Assembly: GCF_000165395.2 (NCBI RefSeq)
Contig: NC_067396.1
Coordinates: 1,054,001-1,118,000 of the forward strand
Source: Babesia bovis T2Bo
Lineage: Eukaryota > Apicomplexa > Aconoidasida > Piroplasmida > Babesiidae
Reading direction: 5' to 3'
Length of the DNA: 64,000 nucleotides
Positions 22,401 through 33,900 of this stretch are shown here, piece by piece (position 1 is the stretch's first letter; each line of letters starts with the position of its first letter). A program made the position numbers and the translations under genes. Under the pieces are notes generated by a model, which was not told the DNA's origin, did not search any database, and saw only the letters and a list, made by a program, of their open reading frames with translations.

Positions 22401-24709
22401 ATTTGCAGTATCGTTCGTCAATTGCATAACCCAGTTTAATTTTACATCCAAGGCATTATTAGAAGAAAAGATACGTATACTAAAGATATACACCTCTCAA
22501 GGGAATACTATGGATATATATAAAATGCTAAAGAAACATTACATGAATAACCCGTTTATGGGCGGATTCATTTCAGCATTGGATGTTAACCCGGAAGAGT
22601 ATGTCAAACGTATTGATTCAGTGACAAACATGATCATGGAATCGACTGATAGTGATGCTGTGGTACTAACAAATTGCTTGTTCGAGTTGGGGTATCTCCT
22701 GGACTGTGTTTGCAGCGGTGAATCTGAAATCCAGATTGTAGAATACAGTGCCCGCATGGAGTCACTGTGTCATCTAGTGGACCGAAAGTTAACACAACTA
22801 ACCCCTAACTATCCGTCAATCACATGCTGGATGCACTATGCTGCCATGTATTTCTGGAAGACCTGCGTAGTTATTAACAAGGTGGCTCCCATAGAGTCAT
22901 TGACAATGTGGATCAATACCTGGTCCATGGAAGTAACGCATATGTGCTACCAAGAGATGTACAAAGGCAACCAACTAGCTATCACGTTGTTTGCCAATAT
23001 GGTAATATTCGAGACGTCCCAGGCGTTATTGGACCTCCAAGAACTAAGGCAACGACCAAATCCCAATGAGTTCTCAAAGGAGAATTTAGACGAATACATA
23101 CAAGTTATCGGAGCACTGTTGCATGAGAAACGAGGTGGAACCTCGGATAATATATCGCAAAGACTAGATACCCATTACCTATTGGTTATGCTAGTGGAAG
23201 CCATACACATCGTGGAGTCATATAGAGACTCTGAATGCACAATGGATTTAGTTGGCACATTAAAGGATGCGACCTATGGGTTCTTGCAATATATATCTAG
23301 CAGTGATGTGTGCTACATCTATGCAACGTCATTTATATCGCAATTGTGGCATGTTAAGTTCTTGCTAAGTGGCATAGCTAAACATGGAGGTGTGCTGTGC
23401 AACGTAAATCTGGATAGAAATGCAATACACCTAAATATACCATCCGGAGTTGTATCAAAGTGCTTCGAGGAGCTATGTACACATTTGGATAAAAAGCAGA
23501 ATGTAACCATTGATATGGCAAAGTTAATGTTCGAACTTTCGCAGGATTTTGAAAAGGAGTACACAGATGATGAACCTGAAGAACTTCCAAGCCCATTGAC
23601 ATATGAAACTAGTGTAAGAAGAGGTAGAAGTGTTATATCATTCTGCCTCAATCTTATCCTTGGGCCATATATCACAAAAATAGTGTATAAGACATATGAA
23701 GTACTGCTGGAGTCATCGGAACACCAGGACCTTGAACTTTGTCTAACAACATGGATGAGCATATTCGTTATGTTACATGAAATGACAGAAGCAAAGATGC
23801 TGGCCCTGAAGAATGTAGTTATGAAACTGTTCAAAACAAGACCATTAGATGCCGGAGGGGAAATGTACAACACATTGGTAGCATATCTTGCAACGCAACA
23901 CGATACTACAACCGAGTGTATAGATGCATGGTGGGTAAAGGAAAACCGCGATATACCAGAATATACTGATGAACCTATATTACATGTGCTACTCCAGGTA
24001 CTAATGCTGTGTCTAGGCAACTTGCCAGTTAAGGCAGAGCAGAACATGAACCTAGTAAAGGAATTGTTTTATAGAATGGCCAAAACATTCCCAGAGGAAG
24101 TGAATCAAGTGTGGAACGTATGCAAAAGCTCGTATATCAAGAAACAAATACGAGAGTTTACAAAGGCCGAAATCACGCAAAAACTTATCGCCGATGAACT
24201 CAGGATGGCAAAATACGATACCTCAACAACTATCAGAATAACGCACGATGCAGATTATCGCAACGTGTCGGCATCCCTCGACACTAAAGCCGAAGTATCA
24301 ATCAACCTTGCAGTGAAGATACCATCGGCATTCCCATTGGAACCGCTGTCATTCGTCTCAAGTGATGAAGCCGGGACATTTAAAAACAAACACCTGAGAT
24401 GGCTGATGATGGCACAAAGCACCGCGAATCGTGAAGGACTGTTCCAGGGATTACTGCTATGGAGCGACAACATCACCAAGTTCTTTGATGGTATAGAAGA
24501 ATGTCCTATATGCTATTCTATCGTACACCTACAGTTCAACACGATACCAGGAAAAGTGTGTAAAGTGTGCAAACACAAATTCCATACGGAATGCCTATAC
24601 AAGTACGTTACACCCAAATATAATCATAGCTTGCAGGTGGTTCCGCAACGCGCCTAAAGCCAAGTGCCCACTTTGTCAGTCGCTCCTTTCGTTTAACACA
24701 AGTAGTTAA
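19465..24709 (+). CDS. LTN1: Listerin-type E3 ubiquitin ligase (ribosome quality control), 1736 aa
   Basis: The N-terminus KVRSSDFAMYQT is followed by about 1500 residues of HEAT/ARM-like helices (LTKKDTTTKLKAIDQLLAAL matches the listerin opening), an RWD-like segment (about 1580-1640, ending IPSAFPLEPLSF), and a C-terminal RING. The RING starts ECPICYSIVH and is completed only across a 34-nt intron (24603-24636): FHTECLYKWFRNAPKAKCPL then CQSLLSF, the classic listerin ending. Without splicing the last two zinc ligands would be missing. Listerin binds the 60S subunit of stalled ribosomes and ubiquitinates the trapped nascent chain with NEMF and others. Human LTN1 has 1766 aa, yeast 1562, so length fits. 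Sequence of the HEAT part is strongly diverged. Confidence 0.92.
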
Positions 24710-24870
24710 ACACCATTTAGCCTATTTAATACTTGAGACTATTTTTTTACGATATTAAAAGCCGTTTCATTATGCTAATGGTATGGCCGTCCACTGGGGT
24801 GGAGTCAACGGCACTTGCGTGGCAATTAGCAAGTATACGGTCACACATTTAATATTTTCCAACTACGAAA

Positions 24871-25753
24871 ATGATACAGACTAACGACTTCTTTCCCTTT
24901 GGCCAAATGTGGTCGGTTTCCAGCCTGCTGGACTTCACACCCCTGACTGAAGCTCAAAAGAAGCATCTAACATTGGTATACGCTACACTGGCAGCCAGCG
25001 CGCTAGTCACTGCTGCTGGTGCGGCATTGCCTATTCAGTACTTAAACATACACACAACCATACTGTTAGTAGTATGTTTGGGAACGATGCTGTATGTTCG
25101 CCACGCTCCGCATGATACAGGATCATACGAAAAGGTAAATAAGTACTGGGTGATATTTATCATAATTGGCGCAGACTTCTAGTGTCGATAGGATGATTGC
25201 GCTTGGAATCATGGCCTTCGCTCAGGGTCTGTTGTTGAGGGAAACTGTATACTTTATGATGCTCGTTAAACCAGGTAGGTTAGATTAATATATTTTCTAT
25301 GGTTTGCAGAGATCGTAACAACTGCCTTGTTTGCTACGATTGCCACCTTTACGTGCTTCACTTTGGGATCACTGGTCATATCTGCCAGAATGGTACTCTA
25401 CATTGGAGGCATGGCATTTTCACTCTTTTTCTACTTGTTTTTGGTCTCTCTTGCCAACATTTTTATTGGCTCTAGCTTTGTCAGTTCCGCTGTTGATGTC
25501 GGTGTGCTAGTAGCGTGTTGTGGGTATGTTATTAAACATTTTGGCATTCATGGGTCATAGGTTCGTTATATTCAACACACAGCTTGCCATAAAGGAATTC
25601 AACAATGGAAGTCACGACTACCTGTCTCATGCAGTCCTGCTCTACAGTGACCTTATCCAAATGTTCGTGCAGTACATGATGATCATGTACAAAAAAGAAG
25701 AAAGGAAGGACAAAAAGAAGAACAAGCCACGTCCATTGTTCGAGAACTACTGA
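24871..25753 (+). CDS. BI-1: Bax inhibitor-1 family membrane protein (TMBIM6-like), four exons, 256 aa
   Basis: The exons are 24871-25142, 25183-25274, 25310-25523 and 25561-25753, with introns of 40, 35 and 37 nt. The joined frame gives the BI-1 layout: N-terminal SSLLDFTPLTEAQKKHLTLV, then six to seven hydrophobic helices, the loop TCFTLGSL, the signature GFVIFNTQLAIKEFNNGSHD (half of the family D/NTQL motif that supplies Ca2+/H+ sensing residues) and a lysine-rich C-terminus KKEERKDKKKNK. BI-1 proteins are ER membrane Ca2+ leak channels that dampen ER stress and cell death. The signature crosses the last exon junction, which supports splicing. The canonical DTQL Asp is Asn here (NTQL). Confidence 0.9.
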
Positions 25754-26309
25754 AGTAAACATATAGAATACCACGCGCTAAAATGCGCGTTGGCCAGAAA
25801 ACCATACACATAATTCATTATCACACGTTGTGTATAAATTACATATGGTATATCGAGAGATACGCTATGTATCCCTAATAGTAGACAGTTAATTTAACCT
25901 AAGTTAGAGTATCTCATGAAATGTTGTACCATACTTTTCTGCAATGGGATTCCATATCAATCACGTATAATATAAGGGCTCAAACAAATATTCATTAACA
26001 ATGTTACATAAAATTGTGTGACAAATAAATTGTGATTGTAGGAGTGAAGTTCTAAAACTTCTAGACACTGAAGGTAGCATGAATACTGCAACGTGAAGAA
26101 GGTAAATGATGCAATAACCCCAGGCTATCCCAGGAAGCCATATAATTCAATCTCTGAAACATAAATGTGTACATTGAAAGATAGAATGTTCTTATTGAGA
26201 ATGATTTTGGTGTGTCAAAGCATACTCCATAAATATTCTCGTATACACACACTTTAACCGTTAATACTACCTGAAAAAACAAAGGTTTTCTAATGTGTCA
26301 GAAAATCCA
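25754..26309 (+). other. Intergenic region, nothing recognised
   Basis: The stretch is AT-rich DNA between two plus-strand genes. No ORF with content, repeat or RNA gene is seen. The downstream reading frame enters it by five codons from a GTG. Confidence 0.5.
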
Positions 26310-26969
26310 ATGCAATTTGGTCACAGGGTATCTTTAATATCGGCATTAACCCGAACATCGCCTCTAATGTGCCGTATGCCCATGCGGAAGCCTTCGAAAC
26401 CAACAAAAAAAGACGATAAGAAAAAAACACAACAAACAGTAGGAATCACTCGTTACGTACCTTATATACCGCCGGCACTCGTTACCGATACGGTGGGAGC
26501 GCTCAAGGATCGTGAGTCTCTAGCAGAAATACTCGACTTAATATGCAGCCCTATAGGACCAACTGATACATTAGATGATAGAAAGCTCTATCAAAGGGTA
26601 ACAGAAGCTTATAGAACGTATAAGCACATGGTTAACAAACGACTTGTTGAACGAGAACTTAAAATACGTGATAACGTGCTAGAGGCAATACATAATTTGC
26701 CGGAACATCTATACGACGAAGCAGTTAAATCTGAGGATGAACCCATGCCAGAGTCGCTAACATTTCATCAAGCATATAGAACGCAGTTAATAGACACTGA
26801 ATTAACGGAATTCGAAATCGCAAAACTGGATGCATACAGATTGGTTATGTATCTTAGGTTCCCGTATTTGGACATCAAAGCGCGTCAGCCTGGATTATTT
26901 TGGCTTGAAGAAAAGAAAGCAATATCAAGGCAAAAGCAAGCTTCTATGGCAGCTAGAAAGAAAAAATAA
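26310..26969 (+). CDS. Basic protein with mitochondrial-type N-terminus, 219 aa, family not identified
   Basis: The first ATG in the frame gives an N-terminus rich in Arg, Ser and hydrophobic residues without acids for 30 positions (MQFGHRVSLISALTRTSPLM), typical of a mitochondrial presequence. A lysine cluster (KPTKKDDKKK) follows. The body contains RTYKHMVNKRLVERELKIRD, NLPEHLYDEAV and a C-terminal QKQASMAARKKK. The small size, basic ends and amphipathic helices would suit a mitochondrial ribosomal protein, but I cannot name a family, so this is a guess. It is intronless, with PUS7 starting 72 bases downstream on the same strand. Confidence 0.7.
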   Translation: MQFGHRVSLISALTRTSPLMCRMPMRKPSKPTKKDDKKKTQQTVGITRYVPYIPPALVTDTVGALKDRESLAEILDLICSPIGPTDTLDDRKLYQRVTEAYRTYKHMVNKRLVERELKIRDNVLEAIHNLPEHLYDEAVKSEDEPMPESLTFHQAYRTQLIDTELTEFEIAKLDAYRLVMYLRFPYLDIKARQPGLFWLEEKKAISRQKQASMAARKKK

Positions 26970-27040
26970 CCTATATCTGTTGTTGTGCTAACTTGTCCAA
27001 AAAAAATATTTATCGACGTTTCCCAAAAAATTGACGTTGG

Positions 27041-29809
27041 ATGCCAGACTCAGTGGTTAAAATTATACTGCACGTGATTTTATTGGCAACAACGTGTTTC
27101 AATTTTAAAACTTGTATGTGGTTGCCACGTATCGTCTTGTTGTGGCTTGGGGTTTTACAATGTTGCTCATGTTTTAGGATAAATTACTCAGAATATTTGA
27201 ACAACCAACCGATAAATAACATTAATAATTTGATTTATACAAATTGGCGTTGTATAGGTCGTTACCGTAACATCTATAGATTATATTTTGTAAGCAACAA
27301 CGAAAAAATTGGGACGCCTATCTATAGTACTAGTCATACTGAATCGCTAGTTGCATCAACAAGTCAGCCAAAAGATAAAATGGATAATACGGGTTCTTTC
27401 GATGAACCGCCGCCAACAGTCATTGGGAAGAGTAGGCAACTTGGAATGGGTAGTACCATGGTGGAGCTCATGATGCCAAATGTATATACTGAGCGTATCG
27501 AAGGGTTTATAAAGTTTATACCAGAAGACTTTGTAGTCAACGAAATAGATAACAGTGGGCATATTGTTGTCGCCAGAAGAACCGCACGAGCGCAGATTGC
27601 AGCATTGGCTCTTGAGCATCAACGATCACGTACATCCGGAGAAACGTTTCTCAAATTGCGAAAAGTTGGCAACCTCATGGGAACCATGAAATACCCTTCA
27701 AATATATTTACAGAAGAAGATACTATTCGTTTGGATGCCCTCCTTGACCATCTCGTATCGCACATGTCCGATAAAGAAGCACCTTCACTATCGCACAAGA
27801 AGCCGCCTTTCTGTATTGTTGCTTTACGCGATTCTGAAAACCCAAAAGATATAAGGACTAAAGCGCATGCTTTCATACGAGAAAACCTGCCTTTCCTAGA
27901 TTCTGTTGCACAACCTTTGACTAAACTCCGTGAAATTATGCATGATAAATGCATTTCCAAAATGTATTTCACAGATGTTGAGGACGACTGCAAGTTGTTC
28001 ATCAAGGTATTCCCCAAAGTCGAATGTGTAAAAACCATTGAAAACATACGCCAAGGCACTGATGACTGGGTTAAGAACGTTTTGAAGGATATGCCACCCT
28101 GTACTATGCCCACTGTCGAAGGAGTTGTAAAACACCTGGACCTCACAGATTACTCATGTTTCCCTGAGGATTACAAAGAAAAGCAGAAGTTGAAACAATA
28201 TCTTCATTTCAATGTCCAAAAAAGAGACCGTAGTACACATGAGATTACTAACATGCTTTGCCGGACTCTACACAGATCATCGCATGATATCTTCACAGCA
28301 GGTAATAAAGATAGACGTGCCATTACTACACAAAGATTCTGCATTAGAAGGGCTAAAATTGAGGATTTCCTAGGAGCTATGACACATCCCAAGTGGTTGG
28401 ACTCAGTAGTTGTTGCAGATTTCAAATATAGCCCTGACCGTTTAAAACTTGGTGACCTGCGTGGTAACACGTTCTGGGTAACCATACGAGGGATATCTGA
28501 TGTGAAGCAAGCGTTAACCAATCTGGAATCGCTGCGTTACAATGGTTTCTTAAACTACTTTGGATTACAAAGATTTGGCAGCCTGCATGTTGGAACACAT
28601 GTGGTAGGTGCCGCTATGCTACGACGTGACTACGAAACTGTAGTACGGCTTATTGTAAACAATGATGAGTTGGTGGACAAGTATCTAAGTGCCAGGAAAG
28701 CCAAAGAAGCGGAAGCTACAAATAACCACTCTAACAACGTTACTACGGCTGAAGAGGTAGTATATAGTGAAGCACCCATTGACAATCCGCCAGAAAATAG
28801 GACAAACAAGAGGCGGCGTACAGGTAACAATCAAAACAAGGATAATATAGATACTAACATAGACGTTGATAATGACACAACTGTTAAAGATGAAGAAGAA
28901 AATATAAGTTTTGATCCATCTGTTGGTAACCAGGATTGTGATTCTGTATTTAAACTTGCACCAAAAATATCTTTTATCGAACGCGACCTCATGAATGGTT
29001 TGGAGCGGAACAAGCCAGTGGAGGATGTTTTGAGGAGAATACCAACGAATGTTCTAAGTATTTATGTACATGCTGCGCAAAGTTTGGTATTCAACTTTGT
29101 ACTCACAGAAAGGGTAAAGAGGTATGGGATGAAACCCGTAGTTGGGGATTTGGTAGTTCGTTCATCACAGCTGCCGCTGACAACTAGCGTCGAGGGGGAG
29201 TCTATTGACTGCTCAGATGAGGCGCAAGAGATAAAACTATTTCCTCATAACATGGAGCCTGAAGCGTATGTTGTTACGCCAGAAGATTTAGATATGTGGT
29301 CTATATATGATGTGGTTTTGCCCTTACCAGGTGATAATGTGGAATACCCCGAGTTCCTAAAACCCGTCTATGAACGTGTAGTAAACGAAGAGTTCGGAAT
29401 GCCCCTAGAGATGTTTTCTACAATCATAGAGAATCTGCCAGAACACTTAAAGGGAAGAGAACGTTGCATGGTTGGCGTAGGGGGTGGGTATCGACACATA
29501 GTAGCAAGGGCCCATGGACTGCAGTATCACATAGTGCCGGAATTAGCTAGGACAGTGGGTCATATGGAGAACCTTCCGCCATACATACGCCTCAAGAACC
29601 AAACAAGATATCCGGGATCCACAGAACCTCACGCAATTAACTCCGGATCACAGAGCAAAAATGAAGCTGAAATGTTTGAAATGAACTACAAACTTGTGAC
29701 ACGTTGCACATTAGTGGTAAGTTGCGCTCTTCCAAAGTCTTGCTACTTGACATGTGCCCTGAGAGAAGTGCTTTCTGATGAATCTTTGGAACGACAGTAC
29801 ATTGGATAG
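27041..29809 (+). CDS. PUS7: TruD/PUS7-type tRNA pseudouridine synthase with hydrophobic leader, 922 aa
   Basis: From residue 125 on the protein is a TruD-family enzyme: FIKFIPEDFVVNEIDNSGHI (motif of the N-terminal strand), FLKLRKVGN, the catalytic segment AGNKDRRAITTQ (about 420-431, Asp nucleophile), LGDLRGNTFWVTIRG, and NYFGLQRFG, followed by the TRUD insertion and VLPLPGDNVEYPEF. It makes pseudouridine in tRNA (position 13 in bacteria and yeast) and in some mRNAs. An acidic linker (about 570-630) splits the domain. The first 115 residues are unusual: two long hydrophobic stretches (VVKIILHVILLATTCF, IVLLWLGVLQCCSCF) then an Asn/Tyr/Arg-rich stretch, as in a secretory signal plus transit peptide for the apicoplast. 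If the leader is not translated, the start would be the Met of MDNTGSFDEPP. Confidence 0.9.
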   Translation: MPDSVVKIILHVILLATTCFNFKTCMWLPRIVLLWLGVLQCCSCFRINYSEYLNNQPINNINNLIYTNWRCIGRYRNIYRLYFVSNNEKIGTPIYSTSHTESLVASTSQPKDKMDNTGSFDEPPPTVIGKSRQLGMGSTMVELMMPNVYTERIEGFIKFIPEDFVVNEIDNSGHIVVARRTARAQIAALALEHQRSRTSGETFLKLRKVGNLMGTMKYPSNIFTEEDTIRLDALLDHLVSHMSDKEAPSLSHKKPPFCIVALRDSENPKDIRTKAHAFIRENLPFLDSVAQPLTKLREIMHDKCISKMYFTDVEDDCKLFIKVFPKVECVKTIENIRQGTDDWVKNVLKDMPPCTMPTVEGVVKHLDLTDYSCFPEDYKEKQKLKQYLHFNVQKRDRSTHEITNMLCRTLHRSSHDIFTAGNKDRRAITTQRFCIRRAKIEDFLGAMTHPKWLDSVVVADFKYSPDRLKLGDLRGNTFWVTIRGISDVKQALTNLESLRYNGFLNYFGLQRFGSLHVGTHVVGAAMLRRDYETVVRLIVNNDELVDKYLSARKAKEAEATNNHSNNVTTAEEVVYSEAPIDNPPENRTNKRRRTGNNQNKDNIDTNIDVDNDTTVKDEEENISFDPSVGNQDCDSVFKLAPKISFIERDLMNGLERNKPVEDVLRRIPTNVLSIYVHAAQSLVFNFVLTERVKRYGMKPVVGDLVVRSSQLPLTTSVEGESIDCSDEAQEIKLFPHNMEPEAYVVTPEDLDMWSIYDVVLPLPGDNVEYPEFLKPVYERVVNEEFGMPLEMFSTIIENLPEHLKGRERCMVGVGGGYRHIVARAHGLQYHIVPELARTVGHMENLPPYIRLKNQTRYPGSTEPHAINSGSQSKNEAEMFEMNYKLVTRCTLVVSCALPKSCYLTCALREVLSDESLERQYIG

Positions 29810-30293
29810 CCCAGAGGCATGTCCAACTTCAGTTAAGCGCTACCGATTATAGAAACAAATTGGATGTAATTTGTTTGGTTACATAACAACCGTTTGCAAT
29901 TGATATTACAGAACTTGAAGATGTGTACCGCAAGGAATCTATTGATGTGTCGTACGGTTTCAGAATCAATGCAACTCGTTGTGTCCAAATAACATAATTA
30001 GTGATTAACAATCATTATATGAAATACAATTTCAAAATTTGCGTAGTTACCAAATGTTACATTCTAGTTAAACTAGTTGTTCAACTCGTCCGCGCAGCGC
30101 CCGCCGTTCTATGCCATAGTCATTTGTCCATAGGAAACATCAACTCCCAGAGCGGTTATAAATAGTGGAAACAGATTAATGTTGCGTTTCAGGTAGACGA
30201 CTACACCTTAATGTGCGCTCATGTCACCGTTATATCCCAGCTGTGCTTTAAACTGGAACCGTTGCACATCAACGCGTCAAATATAGGTGTATC
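29810..30293 (+). other. Intergenic region between PUS7 and YKT6
   Basis: Tandem intergenic stretch on the plus strand. No ORF or structured element stands out. Confidence 0.5.
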
Positions 30294-30902
30294 ATGGGCG
30301 TCTCTAAGGTAATGTATTTTGCCTTATTGCGGTGCAATGAAAAACCGATCTTCCTATTACAGTACTTCAAGCTGTCTGATCTCCAAATACTGTCAAGAGG
30401 CACCGTTAAAAGCGTTGCAGTGTTTACCGCTAGGGAAATTGCAGGACGTCTAAACCAAGGTGAAAATGTAGCTGTGCATGAGGAAAACTTTGATGTATTC
30501 GCCTATCGCTGGGACGTTGGAGTTTGTGCAATATGTATTTGCGGTAAGGGCTATCCAGAAAGAGTTGCCTTTTCACTATTACAATTGGCCTTTTTTGAAT
30601 TCATTACTAAATACCCTGACGCTGGAATAGAGCACACGTCTGATGTCAACTTAAATATACCTCAAATTAAAGCTCTAGTCAATCAATATCGCGATCCAAC
30701 AGTAGTAGATGCATATACAAATGTATCGGACAAATTGCAACACACTTTAGAAGTTGTCCACAAGACTATTGCGGATATGTTACATAATGAGGAGAATCTC
30801 GAAGCATTAGTCAACCAAAGTAAAGACCTATCAAGAAAGAGTAAGAACGTGTTTGTTAAGAGTCGCAAACTCAAAAGACGTTCTTGCTGCGCTTTCATGT
30901 AA
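30294..30902 (+). CDS. YKT6: YKT6-like longin R-SNARE, 202 aa, C-terminal CCAFM prenylation motif
   Basis: The length equals that of human YKT6 (198 aa). An N-terminal longin domain (KVMYFALLRC to FEFITKYP) is followed by a SNARE helix (KLQHTLEVVHKTIADMLHNE then ENLEALVNQSKDLS) and the ending CCAFM. The last four residues form a CaaX box for farnesylation, and the preceding Cys can be a second lipid site, as in YKT6 CCAIM. YKT6 cycles between cytosol and membranes and serves ER-Golgi, endosomal and autophagosomal fusion. The residue aligned with the central arginine (0-layer) of R-SNAREs appears to be Asn (HNEENLEALV against ERGEKLDDLV). REV1 begins 41 bases after the stop on the same strand. 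Confidence 0.92.
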   Translation: MGVSKVMYFALLRCNEKPIFLLQYFKLSDLQILSRGTVKSVAVFTAREIAGRLNQGENVAVHEENFDVFAYRWDVGVCAICICGKGYPERVAFSLLQLAFFEFITKYPDAGIEHTSDVNLNIPQIKALVNQYRDPTVVDAYTNVSDKLQHTLEVVHKTIADMLHNEENLEALVNQSKDLSRKSKNVFVKSRKLKRRSCCAFM

Positions 30903-30943
30903 ACACTTGGTTTGTATACAACACAACTTTCTATGATGTCAAC

Positions 30944-33900
30944 ATGAAGGCGCCAGTGAAATTCGGTGGAGGTGGACCGTTTTCAGAGTATATGGAGCGC
31001 AGAAGGCGTGGAGTGGCCGCCCATTATGATCGCAAATATTGCGATGAAACTACCACAGAGAAAAACGGTGACGATCCAGATTATATGAACAATAAATATG
31101 GACCCGAAGAATATGCTGGAGATATGATCGATGAAAAGGTCTCCTTAGAACTAAGGGACGGCTCCCGGCTGGACACAAATGATGAGCTAAACAGTTGCAC
31201 TATGATACCATTTATACCAAACACTGAAAACATGTGTTTTAATGATGAATCGTCTACCATAGAAGAAAAGTTCTTTATAGGATGCCGATTTTATATTGAT
31301 GGTGTTGTTAATGCATATAAGCCATTTTTGGACCGAGAACCTTGTGAAAACGCTGCTTTACATGCACATGAAACACTGATAAAGTGCATAATCAAGCATG
31401 GAGGACATATTGAAATTGGTCTATCAGAGTATGTCACGCATTACGTTGTTGAACATGTGGCCCTTGGCTGTAAAAAGTGGTGGGAAATGAAACAAAGAGG
31501 TGGCAAATGTGCACAGTACGCTGTTGTTACACCTGCATATATATTCGAATGCCATTTGCAATCGAAAAGATTGCCCGAATCTATGTTCATTCCATCTACT
31601 CTTAAAATGAAACCGGAATATATGACATTGACTCAAAATTGGAAGAGAGAGAGGGAAACAGAAATAAGCAAAAACCCTGAGAAGGATATGGCAGACAACG
31701 AAGGTGAATTCTTTGCTAGTGGCTGTGGCATTGTCGATAATGCTGTCGTTCAGGATGACGAATTACATGGAGAGGCAGTTTCAACGGAGCAATGTAACAA
31801 GAGTGACATGATTGTTAAACATGAACCTGGAGCGGTAACAATATGCGAGAAGCTAAATCTTGACACCACTTCTCAGGAAGGATTTGAACCATTTTTAGAA
31901 CTCGTCCTGGAGAAAGAGGATAGCATAGACTCCAATCGTAGTCGACAAGGTAGTGTTGATGATGAGACATGTTCCGATGAAAATAAGGATGAGATTGTTG
32001 ATACTGAGTCTATTTGTCAACCTTCTCATCAACAATCGGAAATCGGAGCAATACCTGCAGAATCAAACGACAACAATAGTGATGCCAACGCCAATGAAGA
32101 TGTAAGTAACATGGTGGATGAGTATTATAAAAGATCACGATTGCATTTGCTCGGAATGTGGAAAACGAGAGTGGAAAAGGAATACAATTTCGAACCTTTC
32201 AGTACACTTCAAGAAGGTACCCTCACGAAAGGGAAGATATTTCACATTGATATGGATGCTTTCTTTGTATCTGTGGCGATAAAAGGAAAACAACACTTGA
32301 AGAACATGCCGCTTTGCATTAGTTATGGTACAGGTCGTAACAGCGCCAGCGAAATTGCAACATGTAACTACGCCGCTAGAGTTTACGGTGTTAGCAAAGG
32401 TATGTGGGTTAGAGATGCTGTTCAGTTGTGTCCGTCGTTGCAGTTTGTCAAATATGATTTTGATGTTATTAATGACACTGCAATGAAAATTTTGAAGATA
32501 GCTAGTGAGGTTACCAATAAAATCTACTCTGCTAGCTGTGATGAACTATATTTGGAGTACTCGATTGAATCAGAAAGCAACGATATTGTGGAATATATTT
32601 CTATGGCTGTGAATTTGGCACATAAAATTGAAACGGAAACCGAATGCCCATTAAGCATTGGGATTGGTGATAACATGATGCTTGCTAAATTGGCTTCTCA
32701 GCGATGCAAAGCACTTAAACATGGAAGCGAAGAGGTGCCAACTGGTTATGTTTTATCAGGCAATGTATGTGCTATACAGGACGTAGAAGCATTTATTGCA
32801 TCCGTTTCACTACACGAATTACCAGGTGTTGGAGACCGGACGCTTGATATCTTAAAATCTTGCGGTTATGTTTATTGCAGTGACATACATGATAAGGAAG
32901 AACTGAAAGAATTAATAGGGGAGAAACTTGGTGATACTGTGTATCATTTTAGTCGAGGTAAGGATTTCCGGAATATGAACACCGCAGAGGCACGCTCTCG
33001 GATTTTAAAGAACAAGACAATTACATCTGCTATTAACTATGGAGTAAGAATAACAACCACTGAGCAGGTACATGAATATATGAGGGAGCTGGTGAAACAA
33101 GTGTGGGACCGTGTTGAAGCAGCGCTGACTCACCTTAAAGAAGAGAGTACTGATAACAACTCCCTTGAAGTACCTGTAGCACAAATAATGCTAAAGGTTC
33201 GTGTAAGAAGCCCCGAAGCTAGTGTTGAACCTGCGAAGTACATGGGCTGTGGTCTATGTGACGAATTCACTTCGTCAGTATCGGGTGACCTGATGTCTCA
33301 GAAGAGCGTATTCAGGAGCTTACTATCATGTTGGCAAAATCTTTTTGCAAAGAAACCATTTGCACTGGAAGACTTACGAGGCATCTCTCTCGGTATTTAT
33401 AGAATTAAAAAGGGAGATTGCAAAGAACGTAATACAATGGACAAGTTCCTTGTTGCTGCAACCCCTTCACGGTTACCTGATGATATCTATCCTATTTGTA
33501 GAACAATGCCCCTAGAATCTGCCACACCGCGACGAAATGGCAATTTACCAATTACCCCAACAGTCCGTAATGGCAAATACCAAGAATCCATCTTGTCGTT
33601 TATATCCACATCTCCTTTGAGATTCACCACTCCGGTGAAGAAAAAAGGTCATAAGAAACAGCGAGCGAGACAATTGACTCTTTATGAAGTTTTCTCGGGT
33701 TCGAATAGGTCATCCGGTAAATTTGAGAGCAATGCATTTATGTCATCCACTACAGACAATAGCGAAATAAACTACAGTAAAAAAGTGGCGACATATGACG
33801 TTGTAAGTTCGAATTTCGATAGGAGTTCGTTTGCTCGCTTATCTGTTGTGCCTGGCATATCCAATATTTGGTTATCAGATGCTTCCAATGCAATTTTGGA

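Noticed and set aside
21868..22493. 204-codon minus-strand frame within the listerin gene
   Set aside because: It lies fully opposite a well-supported helical-repeat coding region and has no recognisable motif.
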